From Diphasiastrum complanatum (taxonomy: Eukaryota; Streptophyta; Lycopodiopsida; Lycopodiales; Lycopodiaceae): a DNA stretch of 64,000 nt. The notes below the pieces were generated by a model. That model searched no databases. It had not been told where the DNA came from and saw only the letters and a list, made by a program, of their open reading frames with translations. The stretch lies in contig CM055101.1 in NCBI GenBank assembly GCA_029204225.1, positions 36,573,648 through 36,637,647 of the forward strand, read 5' to 3'. Below, in pieces: positions 11,650-21,298 of this stretch (positions are counted from its first letter, which is position 1; every line of letters begins with the position of its first letter). A program made the translations under genes and the position numbers.

Positions 11650-12300
11650 AGTTTAACCTAACTCTTCTAAATCGTATAAACTATCTCTCTAGGCTAATCT
11701 AAGCTAGTCTACACTATTGGCTAACCTAGCATTCTATCTAGTCTACCTAACTACCTAGATCTATGGGTCATGGCCGACTGTTATTCTAATCTAAGAATCG
11801 GATATGGGACTTAGATATTCAACTAAATCTACATCTACCCTATTCTAAAATCTTCTTGACTAACTATCTATTTCGACCTAATCTAAATGCTATCTAGATT
11901 AACTAGGCTAACTACTCTGGATTGATAAACTGAACTAAGATTAACTAACTAAGAAAATTGAACCTAATTTAACTTACATTTTTAGATCTATTTAAGGATC
12001 TTGGTCGGTAACTACCCTAATCTCCGGGACTTGATCTGTTATCTGAAAACTAACTAACCTAAACCCAATCTAGCAAGTAGAATTTTCTGGATCTAATCGA
12101 AATTCCTAGATTTATCCTAGCTATCTGATTGGGGTCATCTAGTTGAAATACTATTTTCATAAGACAATCTAACAGATCTAACCAAACAGAGACTTTGTAA
12201 GCAAGCAAGACTACCTATTTGGTCTTCCTAAACTAAAACCACCTAGTAGACAACTGATCTAACATTCTTGGTTTTGATATTGTGATCATGCTAGGCTTTT
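11650..12300. other. CTAA-rich low-complexity spacer in Gypsy-1
   Basis: About 650 bp in which CTAA, CTAT and TCTA words recur at very short intervals (for example CTAACCTA, CTACCTAACTA). There is no open frame. It lies between integrase and the post-integrase ORF. It is not a plant telomere array (no CCCTAAA tandem). Confidence 0.6.
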
Positions 12301-12317
12301 CATCGTTGCTTTTTTAT

Positions 12318-13230
12318 AGCTAGGTCATGAAGCGCTAGGAAGCGAGTTTTGTGAAGTTGAAGACGGTTTTCCAATCTCCTCTTGGTTGATTCCTCTGTAC
12401 TAAGTCGTTCGGTGATGGCAACTCTCAGACTTGGAATGACAAACTCAATAGGCATTATGACTTCCTGTCGTACACCATCTAAAATGGAGTTTTCCAGTGC
12501 TCACTTTGAATGTGGTTCTGAAAGCCCATAAGGCTGCATGAAGCTTGTGCTCTCAATCCGATCGTGAAGCTTCACCCATCTTCGTGATAATTTCGTAGAG
12601 GATCTTGTTTGACGATTCTGCTTGTCTGTTACAACGTGGATAATAGGGGGTACTTTTCCTATGGACAACCAGATAAGAGGATAACAGGTGAGTGATAGCC
12701 TCATTTAGGAAATGCATGCTGCGATCACTCACGAGTTCTAGTGGGCACCCAAAATAGACTAAGACGTTCTCATACAAGAATTTGGCAGTGGAGTTGGCAT
12801 CAGCCTTTCTCACCGCCTTGGCTTCTACCCATTTGCTCAAGTAGTCAGTGGCTACAATAATATATCGAACTTGCGAGCCACGAGCAACTGGACAAATAGG
12901 GCCAACATAGTCGATGTCCCATTTCTCAAACGACCAAAACAGGTCGTAACGACATCCTATCCTTTTCTTGGATTTGGTTGAACTTTTGGCACACGTCACA
13001 CCTTTTGACCTGATAGTGAATGTCTCTGAACATTGTGGGCCACCACAGGCCATGTTGTAGTACCTTCCTATTGGTAGCTTTGGTAGCGAAGTGTCCACCT
13101 CCTATTTCTTCATGGGCGATGCTCACTACTTGGGACACTTCATGCGATAGGACACAACGACGTATAATTCCATCGTTACAAATGTGATACAACTGTCCTG
13201 CTATCAATGTGAAAGAAGAAACATATTTAA
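12318..13230 (-). pseudogene. Gypsy-1 integrase
   Basis: On the minus strand the zinc domain reads HEEIGGGHFA and then CDVCQKF (HHCC). The catalytic core follows with all three acidic positions in context: VATDYLSKW (D), LVSDRSMHF (D) and NRQAESSNK (E). A frameshift near 12930-13098 separates the zinc domain from the core. The C-terminal part (VIMPIEFVIPSLRVAITERL to LHDLAIKKQR) ends with TGA at about 12318. It would catalyse cDNA insertion. Confidence 0.85.
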
Positions 13231-13850
13231 TAATCAACCTGCGATGTTCTACTTTGTTCATCTTAGGGGGAGGATGTCCCGACATAAGATATCCAACTAT
13301 ATCGGCAACCCACTTAGGGATAGCATCGACGTGGAATAATATGGAGTCAGGAAGTTCGTCATCTAGAAGCTTCTTCAATTCTTCTTGGATCAGTTGGGCG
13401 TAGTGCGGATTGGACCTATAAGGCCTACTTATTGCTGGTTTTACACCATCAGCCAGTGGAATGGTGTGAACCACTACATCTGGAGATATGCCCTTCAGCT
13501 CAGCGTAATCCCAAGCAAGACAGTCACGGTATTTGCGAAGAAGTGCCTTGAGATCCTCGACTTTCTCTCTCTCTATGTCTTCTCCTACTGATACCATGCG
13601 ACTTTCCTCTCCCTTCTCAGCCAGCTCTATCTCTTTCGTACGGCAAAACCTTCATAAACATTGGCTCCTTGGGAAGTTTCTTCTAAGGGTTCTCTCTTTG
13701 CCCTGGGCATAATTACCACCACTTCATTCATCTCGTAATCCTTGAAGTATTGTGGTATGTCATGTGCAGGCTTGGACTCTTCTATGGTGTCTTGGCGAAT
13801 TTTCTCTTTTAATTCCTGGTCGGTCATCAACTCGGATTTGATCCCTCATC
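13231..13850 (-). pseudogene. Gypsy-1 pol remnant: RT N-terminus joined to the RNase H/integrase linker
   Basis: One open frame starts with the pre-RT region typical of Gypsy pol (CLAWDYAELKGISPDVVVH and the SRPYRSNPHYAQLIQEELKK stretch). Within a few residues it passes to the segment that normally follows RNase H (HRRLIIKYVSSFTLIAGQLY). The polymerase fingers and palm, the YxDD box and the RNase H catalytic residues are absent, so about 400 codons appear to be deleted in frame. Upstream (13627-13850) a further open segment, PAHDIPQYFKDYEMNEVVVI, is probably the protease-RT linker. Confidence 0.75.
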
Positions 13851-14017
13851 ACTCTTAGCCTTCCACTCAACGGTTTTTGCCTTATTCATGGGTTCGCGTT
13901 CACGGAGCGGGCAAATTTTTTGATGCTCTTGGATGGCTTCATTCCTAGATTGGAAAAGGTGATGGGAGATTTTCCTTTCGGAGAGCCTCCTGATAGGGAA
14001 TACGAAGTAATACAAAA

Positions 14018-14575
14018 TTACTGATGGGTTCTTGTGAGCTCGTCAAAGGTTGGCAATCTTTCTCTTGATGCTATTCCGCTTACAAACATCTGATAGGGTT
14101 CTGCAATGCCACACAATGCATTGTGCACCAGCTCCACATCACGTATGCGCTCACCAATAGAATGCAGTTCATCTCTCATTGTCTTGATTCTGGTCATGTA
14201 CGTCTGAATGTGCTCTCTTTGCTCCATGCGGGCACTATTCAACTTTGACTTCAGAAACATGATTCTTGACGGATTTGACATCTTGAACTGCTCCTTTAGC
14301 ACATCCCATGCCTGTCTGGGTGTAACAACATCACAAATGTGGGTAATGATGTGATCCTTCACTGACAAGTTAATGAAGGTCAAAGCTTTCCTCATCTTTT
14401 TGTCGAACACTTTGATATCTGCTTCATTTGGCGGCCTTCTCTCATCACCTGTGATGACTTCCCACATGTCTTTCTCCATTAGTATGTTTTTCATTTTGAA
14501 TTTCCACACTGCATAGCTAGAAATCCCGTCCAATTTGCTACTTTCACTCAAAATGGACTCTCCCATGTTTGCCAT
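14018..14575 (-). pseudogene. Copia-B gag N-terminus (fragment)
   Basis: 185 codons begin with MANMGESILSESSKLDGI, then YAVWKFKMKNILMEKD and the CDVVTPRQAWDVLKEQF helix pair, a Copia gag of UBN2 type. The same protein is encoded, with stops, at 43931-44490. The frame is intact here but ends where the element is cut at about 14035; the last few codons lie outside the element. The start is the ATG that opens the conserved block. Confidence 0.85.
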
Positions 14576-15225
14576 CGCAAAACTGCTTGAAACTTCTATC
14601 GTAGGCTAAAAATAGTATGCCGAGGCCAACAGTGATGTCAGAAGTTGAAAGTAATGACCTGCACTTTTTCCCTTACCAGGCCACTCGCTGCTTTTCCACC
14701 AATTTAAAAGCCAAATCTGCGTCGCCTTCCGAAATGCACTCAGTCGTCAACTCCCAACAACGTGCCCAGTGGAATGGTGAAATCACTTTTGGCGTACTCC
14801 GAACACTTTCTCCGTTGCAATCACTCTATTTTGTTGTACCGTACTTGTAGGTACAGTCCGGGTGCCCTTCGTTTGAGGTTATAGTCTTTCGTTTGGGTCA
14901 AAACGGGCAAAGGACCCAAAAATAAGGGACTTTTCTAGTTTTTGAACTGTTTCTTCACCTTGAAGAAACTTCACTTTTCACTTGTGAAGGGACCCAACTC
15001 CAATTTCGAGATGAAAATTTTGAAGGCTAAAATGAAGTTGAAGGCTAAAATGCACTTCACTTCTTCAGGGCCCTCTTCAACAACCCTTCAGACTCCATCT
15101 AGTGGTTGAATCTGATCCAATTGTGGATATTCCTTCTGGGTAGCACAATCTGAGTCGTCGATCTTGTAACGAGTTCTCCCAAAGCTCTCTTCAACGACGA
15201 TGTTGTACTGTGTACACTCCCTGTA

Positions 15226-15241
15226 CGGCTCTGATACTAAC
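15226..15241 (-). promoter_or_regulatory. Copia-B primer binding site
   Basis: The minus strand reads GTTAGTATCAGAGCCG directly after the LTR end. This is the initiator-Met tRNA type with one or two changes from TGGTATCAGAGC. Confidence 0.75.
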
Positions 15242-15242
15242 T

Positions 15243-15511
15243 TAGAATTTGCTTTGCACAGGAACACAGATTATGCTACACAGTAACACAGACAGAAAAA
15301 CACTCTCCACAACAAGCTCACATAGCAACTGTATTTCTCAAAATGAAATTACACTGTACATATAGTTGTTCACTCAGGCAATCCATGCATGACCCAGGTT
15401 GCCGTTGGCAGGACGCGTGTCCCGTCGACTTGCCTCGTGGCGAGGCCAACTGATCCTTATCCACTGATAGGACCCACTGTACAGTAACACAATGATTCCA
15501 CTTTAATTCTA
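15243..15511 (-). repeat. Copia-B 5' LTR with TA...TA ends
   Basis: 269 bp, matching the 3' LTR at 48127-48396 in the opposite orientation. The ends are TAGAAT and ATTCTA rather than TG...CA, and the primer site abuts one end. Confidence 0.85.
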
Positions 15512-15886
15512 ACTCTCTCATCCTACACCTACTTGGTGGACTAGTTGTGATCTATCTACTTCTTCATTTGGCACCAAATTGGTAGGGTGCACCTCTAGTC
15601 TCTCGTTGCCAGGCCAGTCTATGTAGGTTTTCAATCCTTCCCAGAGGGTCAGATGAGTTTTGAATAAGATGCCTAAGGGCATTCTGACATAATTCTTAGT
15701 AGATCGACTAGGATAGTGGTGTGTTCTCTCTCCTCTTCCTTGTTATGGAAAGGGAGTTCGAAAGTAGAATGCTCATTCGCATTCTGTCTAGTTTCATGGA
15801 TGAACTGTAGTTATTTAGGATTCACTAAGGAGCGAGGGAAAGTGGTGGGTCATTGATTGTCTGCGATGTGCTGATGTTGATCATTA
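15512..15886 (-). pseudogene. Gypsy-1 gag-pol linker remnant
   Basis: A minus-strand open segment of about 60 codons (VRMPLGILFKTHLTLWEGLK through IDWPGNERLEVHP) fits the spacer between gag and protease/RT in this element. No protease DTG/DSG box is visible. Assignment rests on position and on coding-like sequence. Confidence 0.4.
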
Positions 15887-16253
15887 GAGGAGTTCTAAAT
15901 CCAAAAAAGACCCTTTGTAAAGATTTTTTTTATATTTTTTATCAAATGTTTCTTACACATGGACCAATCAAAACACTCAAATTTGAAATCTATGTAACGT
16001 AACTTTTTGAGTCCACATTTTGATTCCATACTAAAGATGGCATAGCTTTTTGGTGGTAAGTCCAAATTTAGCGGAGTTTGGTGCATTGGAAAGCGCTCGA
16101 CAAGGACTTTCCAATGATATGTAGATGACATACTTCTGAGCTACGATTAAAAAGTTATGGCAAGTCAAAAGTATTAGTGTTATAATATCTTAATAATAAA
16201 AAAGGCATCTTGCACGAATTTTTAAAGGGTCTTTTTGGAAATCAAAACTCCTC
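15887..16253. mobile_element. MITE-1, copy 1 (367 bp, TA-flanked)
   Basis: The ends are inverted: GAGGAGTT...CCAAAAAAGACCCTTT on the left and the complementary AAAGGGTCTTTTTGG...AACTCCTC on the right. Both sides are flanked by TA, as for Tc1/mariner-type MITEs. The interior shares long blocks (GGAAAGCGCT, ATTCTGAGCTAC-like) with a second 367-bp copy at 34072-34438 in inverse orientation. There is no coding capacity. Confidence 0.85.
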
Positions 16254-17080
16254 TAATGCTTGCTCTAGGGTGGCCTCTAGCCTGATCTCAGGCTTGGGCT
16301 TCTTTCACCCAATCCTTCATGCATCTAAAGTTACCTTGGTCAATGGTGGGGTTTGGGTATTCACCTTATACGTATAAGGAACCAGATGATCCGCTAGCAG
16401 GACCAGTGGTAGCAGATTTGGACAGCTCCTTCTCTTTTCATTTCTGGGCTCTTATCTGGATGAATATTGGCATCGTTGATGCCTTCGGCTCTCCCACCAC
16501 ACTCATCAAATGCAGAGGGGTAGAGACCTCTCCTTGCTTCTCCGTTCTCATTGGACATGTAAGGTATGGGTGTCCATACCCACAGTCTCGGCATAGGGGT
16601 ACAAAGTTTCCATGTGGCTTGTTAGGACACTTGACGATTCTATGGTTCTCTCCACATTCATAGCACTTGATGGGAGCTCTAAATCTAGTTCCTCTAAGAT
16701 GATTGGCATAGGTAGGCACTAAGTCTCCGTAAATGCACCGGAATAGGTTCATGCGGGTTCTTCGGTCACTTTGACCATGTTCAACTGCTTAGCTGCTGGT
16801 TGCGGGTTTCGCACTACTAAACCTTGGGTTTTGGGGGGAATGGGAGGTAATGCCAGTCTAGGCGGTGGTTAAGGTAAGGCACCTTGGCGTTGTGCCAATG
16901 GGGTGGGATTTGCTGCTAGTTTCTGAGATTATAGCGACATTCATTTGTATCGTGATTGCTCATATTACAAATATGAAAATACTGGGCAGGTCGCTCTAAC
17001 CTCTATCTCAATTGTGGGCACTCATTTCCGGTATGGTTGTCTTGACAGTTTGGACACCAGGTGGATTCTCTCCTTGGGTA
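16254..17080 (-). pseudogene. Gypsy-1 gag C-terminus with several CCHC knuckles
   Basis: On the minus strand, two classic knuckles occur in tandem at 16560-16680 (CYECGENHRIVKC and CRDCGYGHPYLTC, both C-X2-C-X4-H-X4-C). Upstream at about 16930-17060 are CPNCQDNHTGNEC and a degenerate fourth (ICNMSNHDTNEC). This is the nucleocapsid part of gag that binds RNA. Stops between the pairs show decay. Confidence 0.8.
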
Positions 17081-17957
17081 GGCATGGACTCCTTTCAACT
17101 TTAGATCGACATCCATGTTAAGGTCGGTAGCGAGCTTTTTAATCTGCTCGTTGCTCTGCACGTGCATCCTCTCTAAGGCGGATATGATTGTATTGGCACT
17201 ATTGGATGTAGAGGTAGAAGCGTCATCTTGAAGCTTATCCTTATGTTTGGCTCTTCATTCTTTGTTGTATCTTCATTCCTGGTTGGAGTTATTAGAGTCT
17301 GAACTAATGCTTTCACTCGTTGACTCTCTTGATAACATCGACACAGGCTGTCTGAAAAGACACGTACTTGTCTCTTCGCTTCATTTGCTGCCTAATTCTC
17401 TTGGGTAAGCCTGCCATGGACCACATTAGGACACTATGATCTGGGACACTATCAGGGTTGCATCCGTCGCGCAATCTCTTGATTCGTTCGATATAATCAT
17501 GCAGGGACTCATTTTTCTTATTCATACAGATTCGTCCAAGTTGAAGGAATGGATCAGAAAGGAAGTGGGTGGTTTTGAATCTGGTGATGAACTCAACCTG
17601 TAAGATATTCCAGTCATCTCGTTCATTCTGCTCAAGATTGAAATACCAATCTTTTTTAGTTTCGGTTCAGCATAGATTAAAATATCTTAACAACTCTTGT
17701 GGGCTGTAAAATCCATAGGCTCTGCACGTCTGTGTGTAGATATATAAAAATTGTTGTGGATCTCCCTTGTCGTCACACCTCAGAAGGTCGATCTTGGAGA
17801 AATTTCGGACTGCGTGGGGCACGAAAAGCCTAGGATTGTCCATTGGGGGTGGATCTACATCAACGAGTTCAAGTAATATTTTGATTGGTACGTTGACAAA
17901 TTCCTCTAATTCAGGAGGATCCAAGGTCGATAATCTCCTACTGGATCTTAGATGCAT
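17081..17957 (-). pseudogene. Gypsy-1 gag, capsid region
   Basis: The first piece (17667-17957) has FSKIDLLRCDDKGDPQQFLY, the entry to the Retrotrans_gag fold. The second (17313-17525) has NESLHDYIERIKRLRDGC and GLPKRIRQQM, the end of the capsid fold. They are separated by stops and shifts around 17530-17665 that still contain gag-like sequence. It would build the virus-like particle. Confidence 0.75.
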
Positions 17958-18269
17958 ACATAAGAATGGACGTTGGGACTATTTTTGATATTTTCATTTT
18001 TCGATTGTTTTTTATTTTTTTCTAGTTCATTTCCCTCAGATAATATTTTTGTAGATTTTTTTAATGTATAGGTGATCAGATGATGGACTGATTAAGGATC
18101 AAATCGATGTGACAATGAACTTAGCTCAAGATCAGATCGAGATCTAAATCTAGGTAGGATGGATGCGAAGCGGTGTAAATGCAAACCCAAAAGGCAATCG
18201 AAAAAAATGAAAACAAATAAAAAAATTACTAATGGGTTCAAATTGTTAAATATAAAAAAAAATATTAAT

Positions 18270-18900
18270 TTTCTCTGTTGGCGAGTAATAGGCGAATTAT
18301 ACTGTAGGCGAGTAATCGGCGAGTAATAGGATTATAACTCATCGAGTTGCCTGCTTGCCCTAATTGATGATTAGAACACTCTGTGAAAGTGGTGAGTAAA
18401 TTGGAGAAGATGGCGAGCAATACAGTAGGTGAGTAATAGGAGGGTGAGTAATAAAATTATAACTCGCTAGTCTCTCATGATAAATCCGTGTGTATATAGG
18501 CCTCTGCTCTGATGGCGAGTAAATATAGTGAACAAAAACTTAAAAAGCTCTGATGGCGAGTAATAGATGACTAAATAAAAAAATGGCAAAAATCTGAAAA
18601 ATGGCGAGAAATTTGAACTAGCAAGTAATAGTTTGATAACTCGCGGATCACCAAGATGATAGCTCAAAGGCTGCTAATCACTTTGCTCTAATGGTAAGTA
18701 ATTTCGGCTTGAAAAAAGTGTCAAAAAACTGTCCGACGAGTAATAGGTGACAGGTCGAGTAAATGTACTATTGGCGAGTTATAACTTATAACTCGCAAAG
18801 CTCTCTGAACAGAGTCTGGACTTTGCCTAGCTCACTAGAAAAGTGGTGAGCAAAGAAGACAACAAAAAAGAGAAAAAAAACCTGTGGGTGAGCAATAAAT
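18270..18900 (-). repeat. Gypsy-1 leader with dispersed GCGAGTAAT motifs
   Basis: Between the primer site and gag, the word GGCGAGTAAT(A) and close variants occur many times at irregular 15-60 bp spacing. They are interspersed with partial complements such as ATAACTCGC. This could fold into many alternative hairpins in the RNA leader. The motif is not seen elsewhere in the window. Confidence 0.7.
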
Positions 18901-18970
18901 CCATCAAAATGCAAGAAAAATTCAAGCAAAAAGCAAACTAAAACCTATCTAAACAATAGCTTAGCGTCGT

Positions 18971-18990
18971 CTCCCCGGCAACAGAGCCAA
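18971..18990 (-). promoter_or_regulatory. Gypsy-1 primer binding site
   Basis: The minus strand reads TTGGCTCTGTTGCCGGGGAG a few bases after the LTR terminal CA. The GTTGCCGGGGA core is the tRNA-Asp-type primer site common in plant Gypsy elements; two or three positions differ from the usual form. Confidence 0.75.
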
Positions 18991-18995
18991 AAAAA

Positions 18996-20124
18996 TGTTG
19001 GACCCTTTCCGTGCCTCCCCAATTGTTGCAATCAAGAGGGCAAAGTCAGGGTTTGGATCTCCAACCGGGTGAGTAGTCGTGTAGTACGGGCTTCGATCCA
19101 ATGGAGAGGGGATTAAACTATGGATCTAGATGGAATCTAAGCCTACCAAGGATGTCAATCTTGGCATGAGGTCTAATTGTGGAATGGCTTAGATGAGGGG
19201 TGAGATGCTTGACACTCTTCCTACTCTCTTGAGGTTTTGGGTTTATGGATGGATCCTCTTCATGGATCAATGCTTTTTGGTAAATCTAGGCTTTTTGAGC
19301 TCTAGATCTTCTCCTCTTGAGGCTTATCTTCTCAAGTAAGGTGCACAATGGAAAGGAAATCTACCTATTGGGTCCTATTGATCACTCCAAATGGATTTCT
19401 AACACCTATTGTACTATTGTGTGATTTTGTGGATTAGAAGAATGAAAGTTTGATCTAATGATCTTTCTATTTGTGATAGCATGATTAAGCAAAGACAATC
19501 AAGCATACAAAGTCAAAATAGGAGGACTTCACAAAAGTAGGAAAATGGAGGAGGGGGCTTTCTTCTATCTCTCACAATCTCTAATCATACAAGTGAAAAA
19601 TGAGTACAAAATGGTGTCACATCCCTACTTATAGACAAAGTTAGGGTTAGGGTTTTTGGTTCACCCAAAACCATGTGCCATAATAACTTGACTATCATAA
19701 AAAGTTAGAAGCCAAAATGCATTTTAGAACTACTTGGGTCATTTCTTATTTTGGCCCATTGGTATTTTAGATCTATCTCTACTTCTCGCGCCTTTGGCTT
19801 ACGAGTACAGTAGTGCACCATTTAAGGGTGTCTGACATTATATTACTGATAGATCTAACTCGTATGTCGACTCGTCCATGCTTTTATTTCCGTTGTCGTA
19901 AAATCTATTGGGGAGACATTGGGCTTTGTCTTCGCTCGTTGGATGGTATGCAATCTTTTCAATCTTCTGATATTGGCTTTCTCGGTGAATCTGGATTTTG
20001 GAACTCCTTTTTGGCTGTTCATCAACTTTTCTTGATGTAGTTCGGAGGCATGATAACATGCTATATTCATTGGGCACTTTCGGCATTTGTTATAAGATCA
20101 ACAGTTTAACCTTTTTTCATACCA
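18996..20124 (-). repeat. Gypsy-1 5' LTR
   Basis: 1129 bp, from TGTTGGACCC to ATACCA in plus orientation (TG...CA). It matches 8992-10109. Open frames inside both copies (such as those near 9800 and 19813) are LTR coincidences. Confidence 0.9.
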
Positions 20125-21298
20125 ACTCGGTGAGGAGAAACCGACTTTCCCTACTAGCTCATTTGATAGAATTTATGCATTCTCTTTAGCTTTTGAATGT
20201 GTTGTTAGTGAAGCAATGGGAAAATTCTCTTTCTGAGTTTTGATTCCTCCATATTCAAATTGAATGATACAATCCCCTCATGGCTCACACGAACATCTTG
20301 TAATCCGTTAGAAGAATATTTACCGGAATCATCTTTTAGAAGAATCTTCACTTGAATCTTCTAACAGAGAGACATTGAACATGCACTTCAATGAATTTAA
20401 TTCTCTAGCCAAATGCCATTCCACATTAAAGTCACCTATTCTGGGAGCATTGAGAGGTTTGTCATTCATATGACCTATGATTATCTCTAGATAATTTGTT
20501 TTACTAAAATTCCAGAAAAGAACATCATCTTCTTCTTGTTCGTAAAACATAGAATCATAAATTATAGCAATAGAATTGGTTTCATCACTCAATCAAACAG
20601 ATCTAAATTCTAGATCATAACAAAAAAAAAGATATAATGTCAAGAAGACTAGTCAGCATTACTCAATCATAATAAATTTAAATCTTAGGGAATAACAAAT
20701 AAGTATTACTTGGAAAGTTGCTAACTACCATATATCATTTTCAAACTACACACTAAAATTTGGACCCTCTGAGTTTGTCGTATTGCTAAGTGCTCCATTC
20801 ATGGGCGTCACACTAACCTTTCCAAGTTCTATCCCTTTATTACTTTTGATTCATCCAACTTGAGCACTAAAATCAACTTTGCAACACTTTCATTTTAAGG
20901 AGGTGCGAATAGTTTGCATTATCATGAATATTCTTCTGTTATGGTCTTCTCCTTTAAGTGTGTCATTTCAAATCCATCCTTTATTTAAAAGTTTGTCCTT
21001 TAAGTTCACATACTTAAAAGTTCAAAGTTTGATATGTCGTTGGCCCTTATTCAGTTTGCTGCTCCCGTTAGATATTTCTTCTTATTCACATAGTTGTCTT
21101 TGACATTTAAGTAGGTTGGTTTATATTTGTATCATTTTATATCGATTCGAGAAAAAATGCATGTAATAGGGAGTTACATATCCCCCTCCTCAAATGTGAA
21201 GCACCCAGATTTTCTTAAATCATTCTATAAAGTATTTCAAACATATATAAACATCACATTAAGGTCTTCTTTATTGAATGTCGATGAAACAACACGTT
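20125..21298. other. Unassigned DNA with a weak coding signal
   Basis: A minus-strand frame of 87 codons (20329-20592) reads through SKTNYLEIIIGHMNDKPLNA and is followed in another frame by a coding-looking segment (VSHEGIVSFNLNMEESKLRK) near 20250. I cannot identify either. Plus-strand frames at 20879-21103 and 21127-21321 have no motif. It could be the far side of the gene or element that Gypsy-1 interrupted. Confidence 0.3.

Larger units (their letters stand above)
14035..15511 (-). mobile_element. Copia-B fragment inside Gypsy-1 (5' LTR, leader, gag)
   Basis: Minus-strand fragment comprising the LTR (15243-15511), primer site, a 650-bp leader and gag up to a break at about 14035. The leader and gag are collinear with 43456-44490 on the plus strand. 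Everything 3' of gag is missing. No target duplication is recognisable. Confidence 0.85.
8992..20124 (-). mobile_element. Gypsy-1: 11-kb LTR retrotransposon, nested and RT-less
   Basis: A direct repeat of about 1.12 kb (8992-10109 and 18996-20124) bounds the element. On the minus strand the order is 5' LTR, primer site, leader, gag, CCHC knuckles, truncated pol with integrase, an extra ORF, 3' LTR. That is the Ty3/gypsy order, with an added ORF downstream of integrase as in Tat/Athila-like groups. A MITE and a Copia-B fragment sit inside. No matching target duplication is visible (CTCCA on the left, ACTCG on the right), and the left LTR terminus has lost bases. Confidence 0.85.

Noticed and set aside
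11650-12300. Telomere-like repeat
   Set aside because: The CTAA words are not arranged as CCCTAAA or a near relative in tandem.
13209-13591. Plus-strand frames opposite Gypsy-1 pol
   Set aside because: They are shadows of the minus-strand pol sequence, which has clear integrase and RT-linker motifs.
18270-18900. CRISPR-like array made of GCGAGTAAT motifs
   Set aside because: The repeats are short, imperfect and irregularly spaced, and this is a plant retroelement leader.
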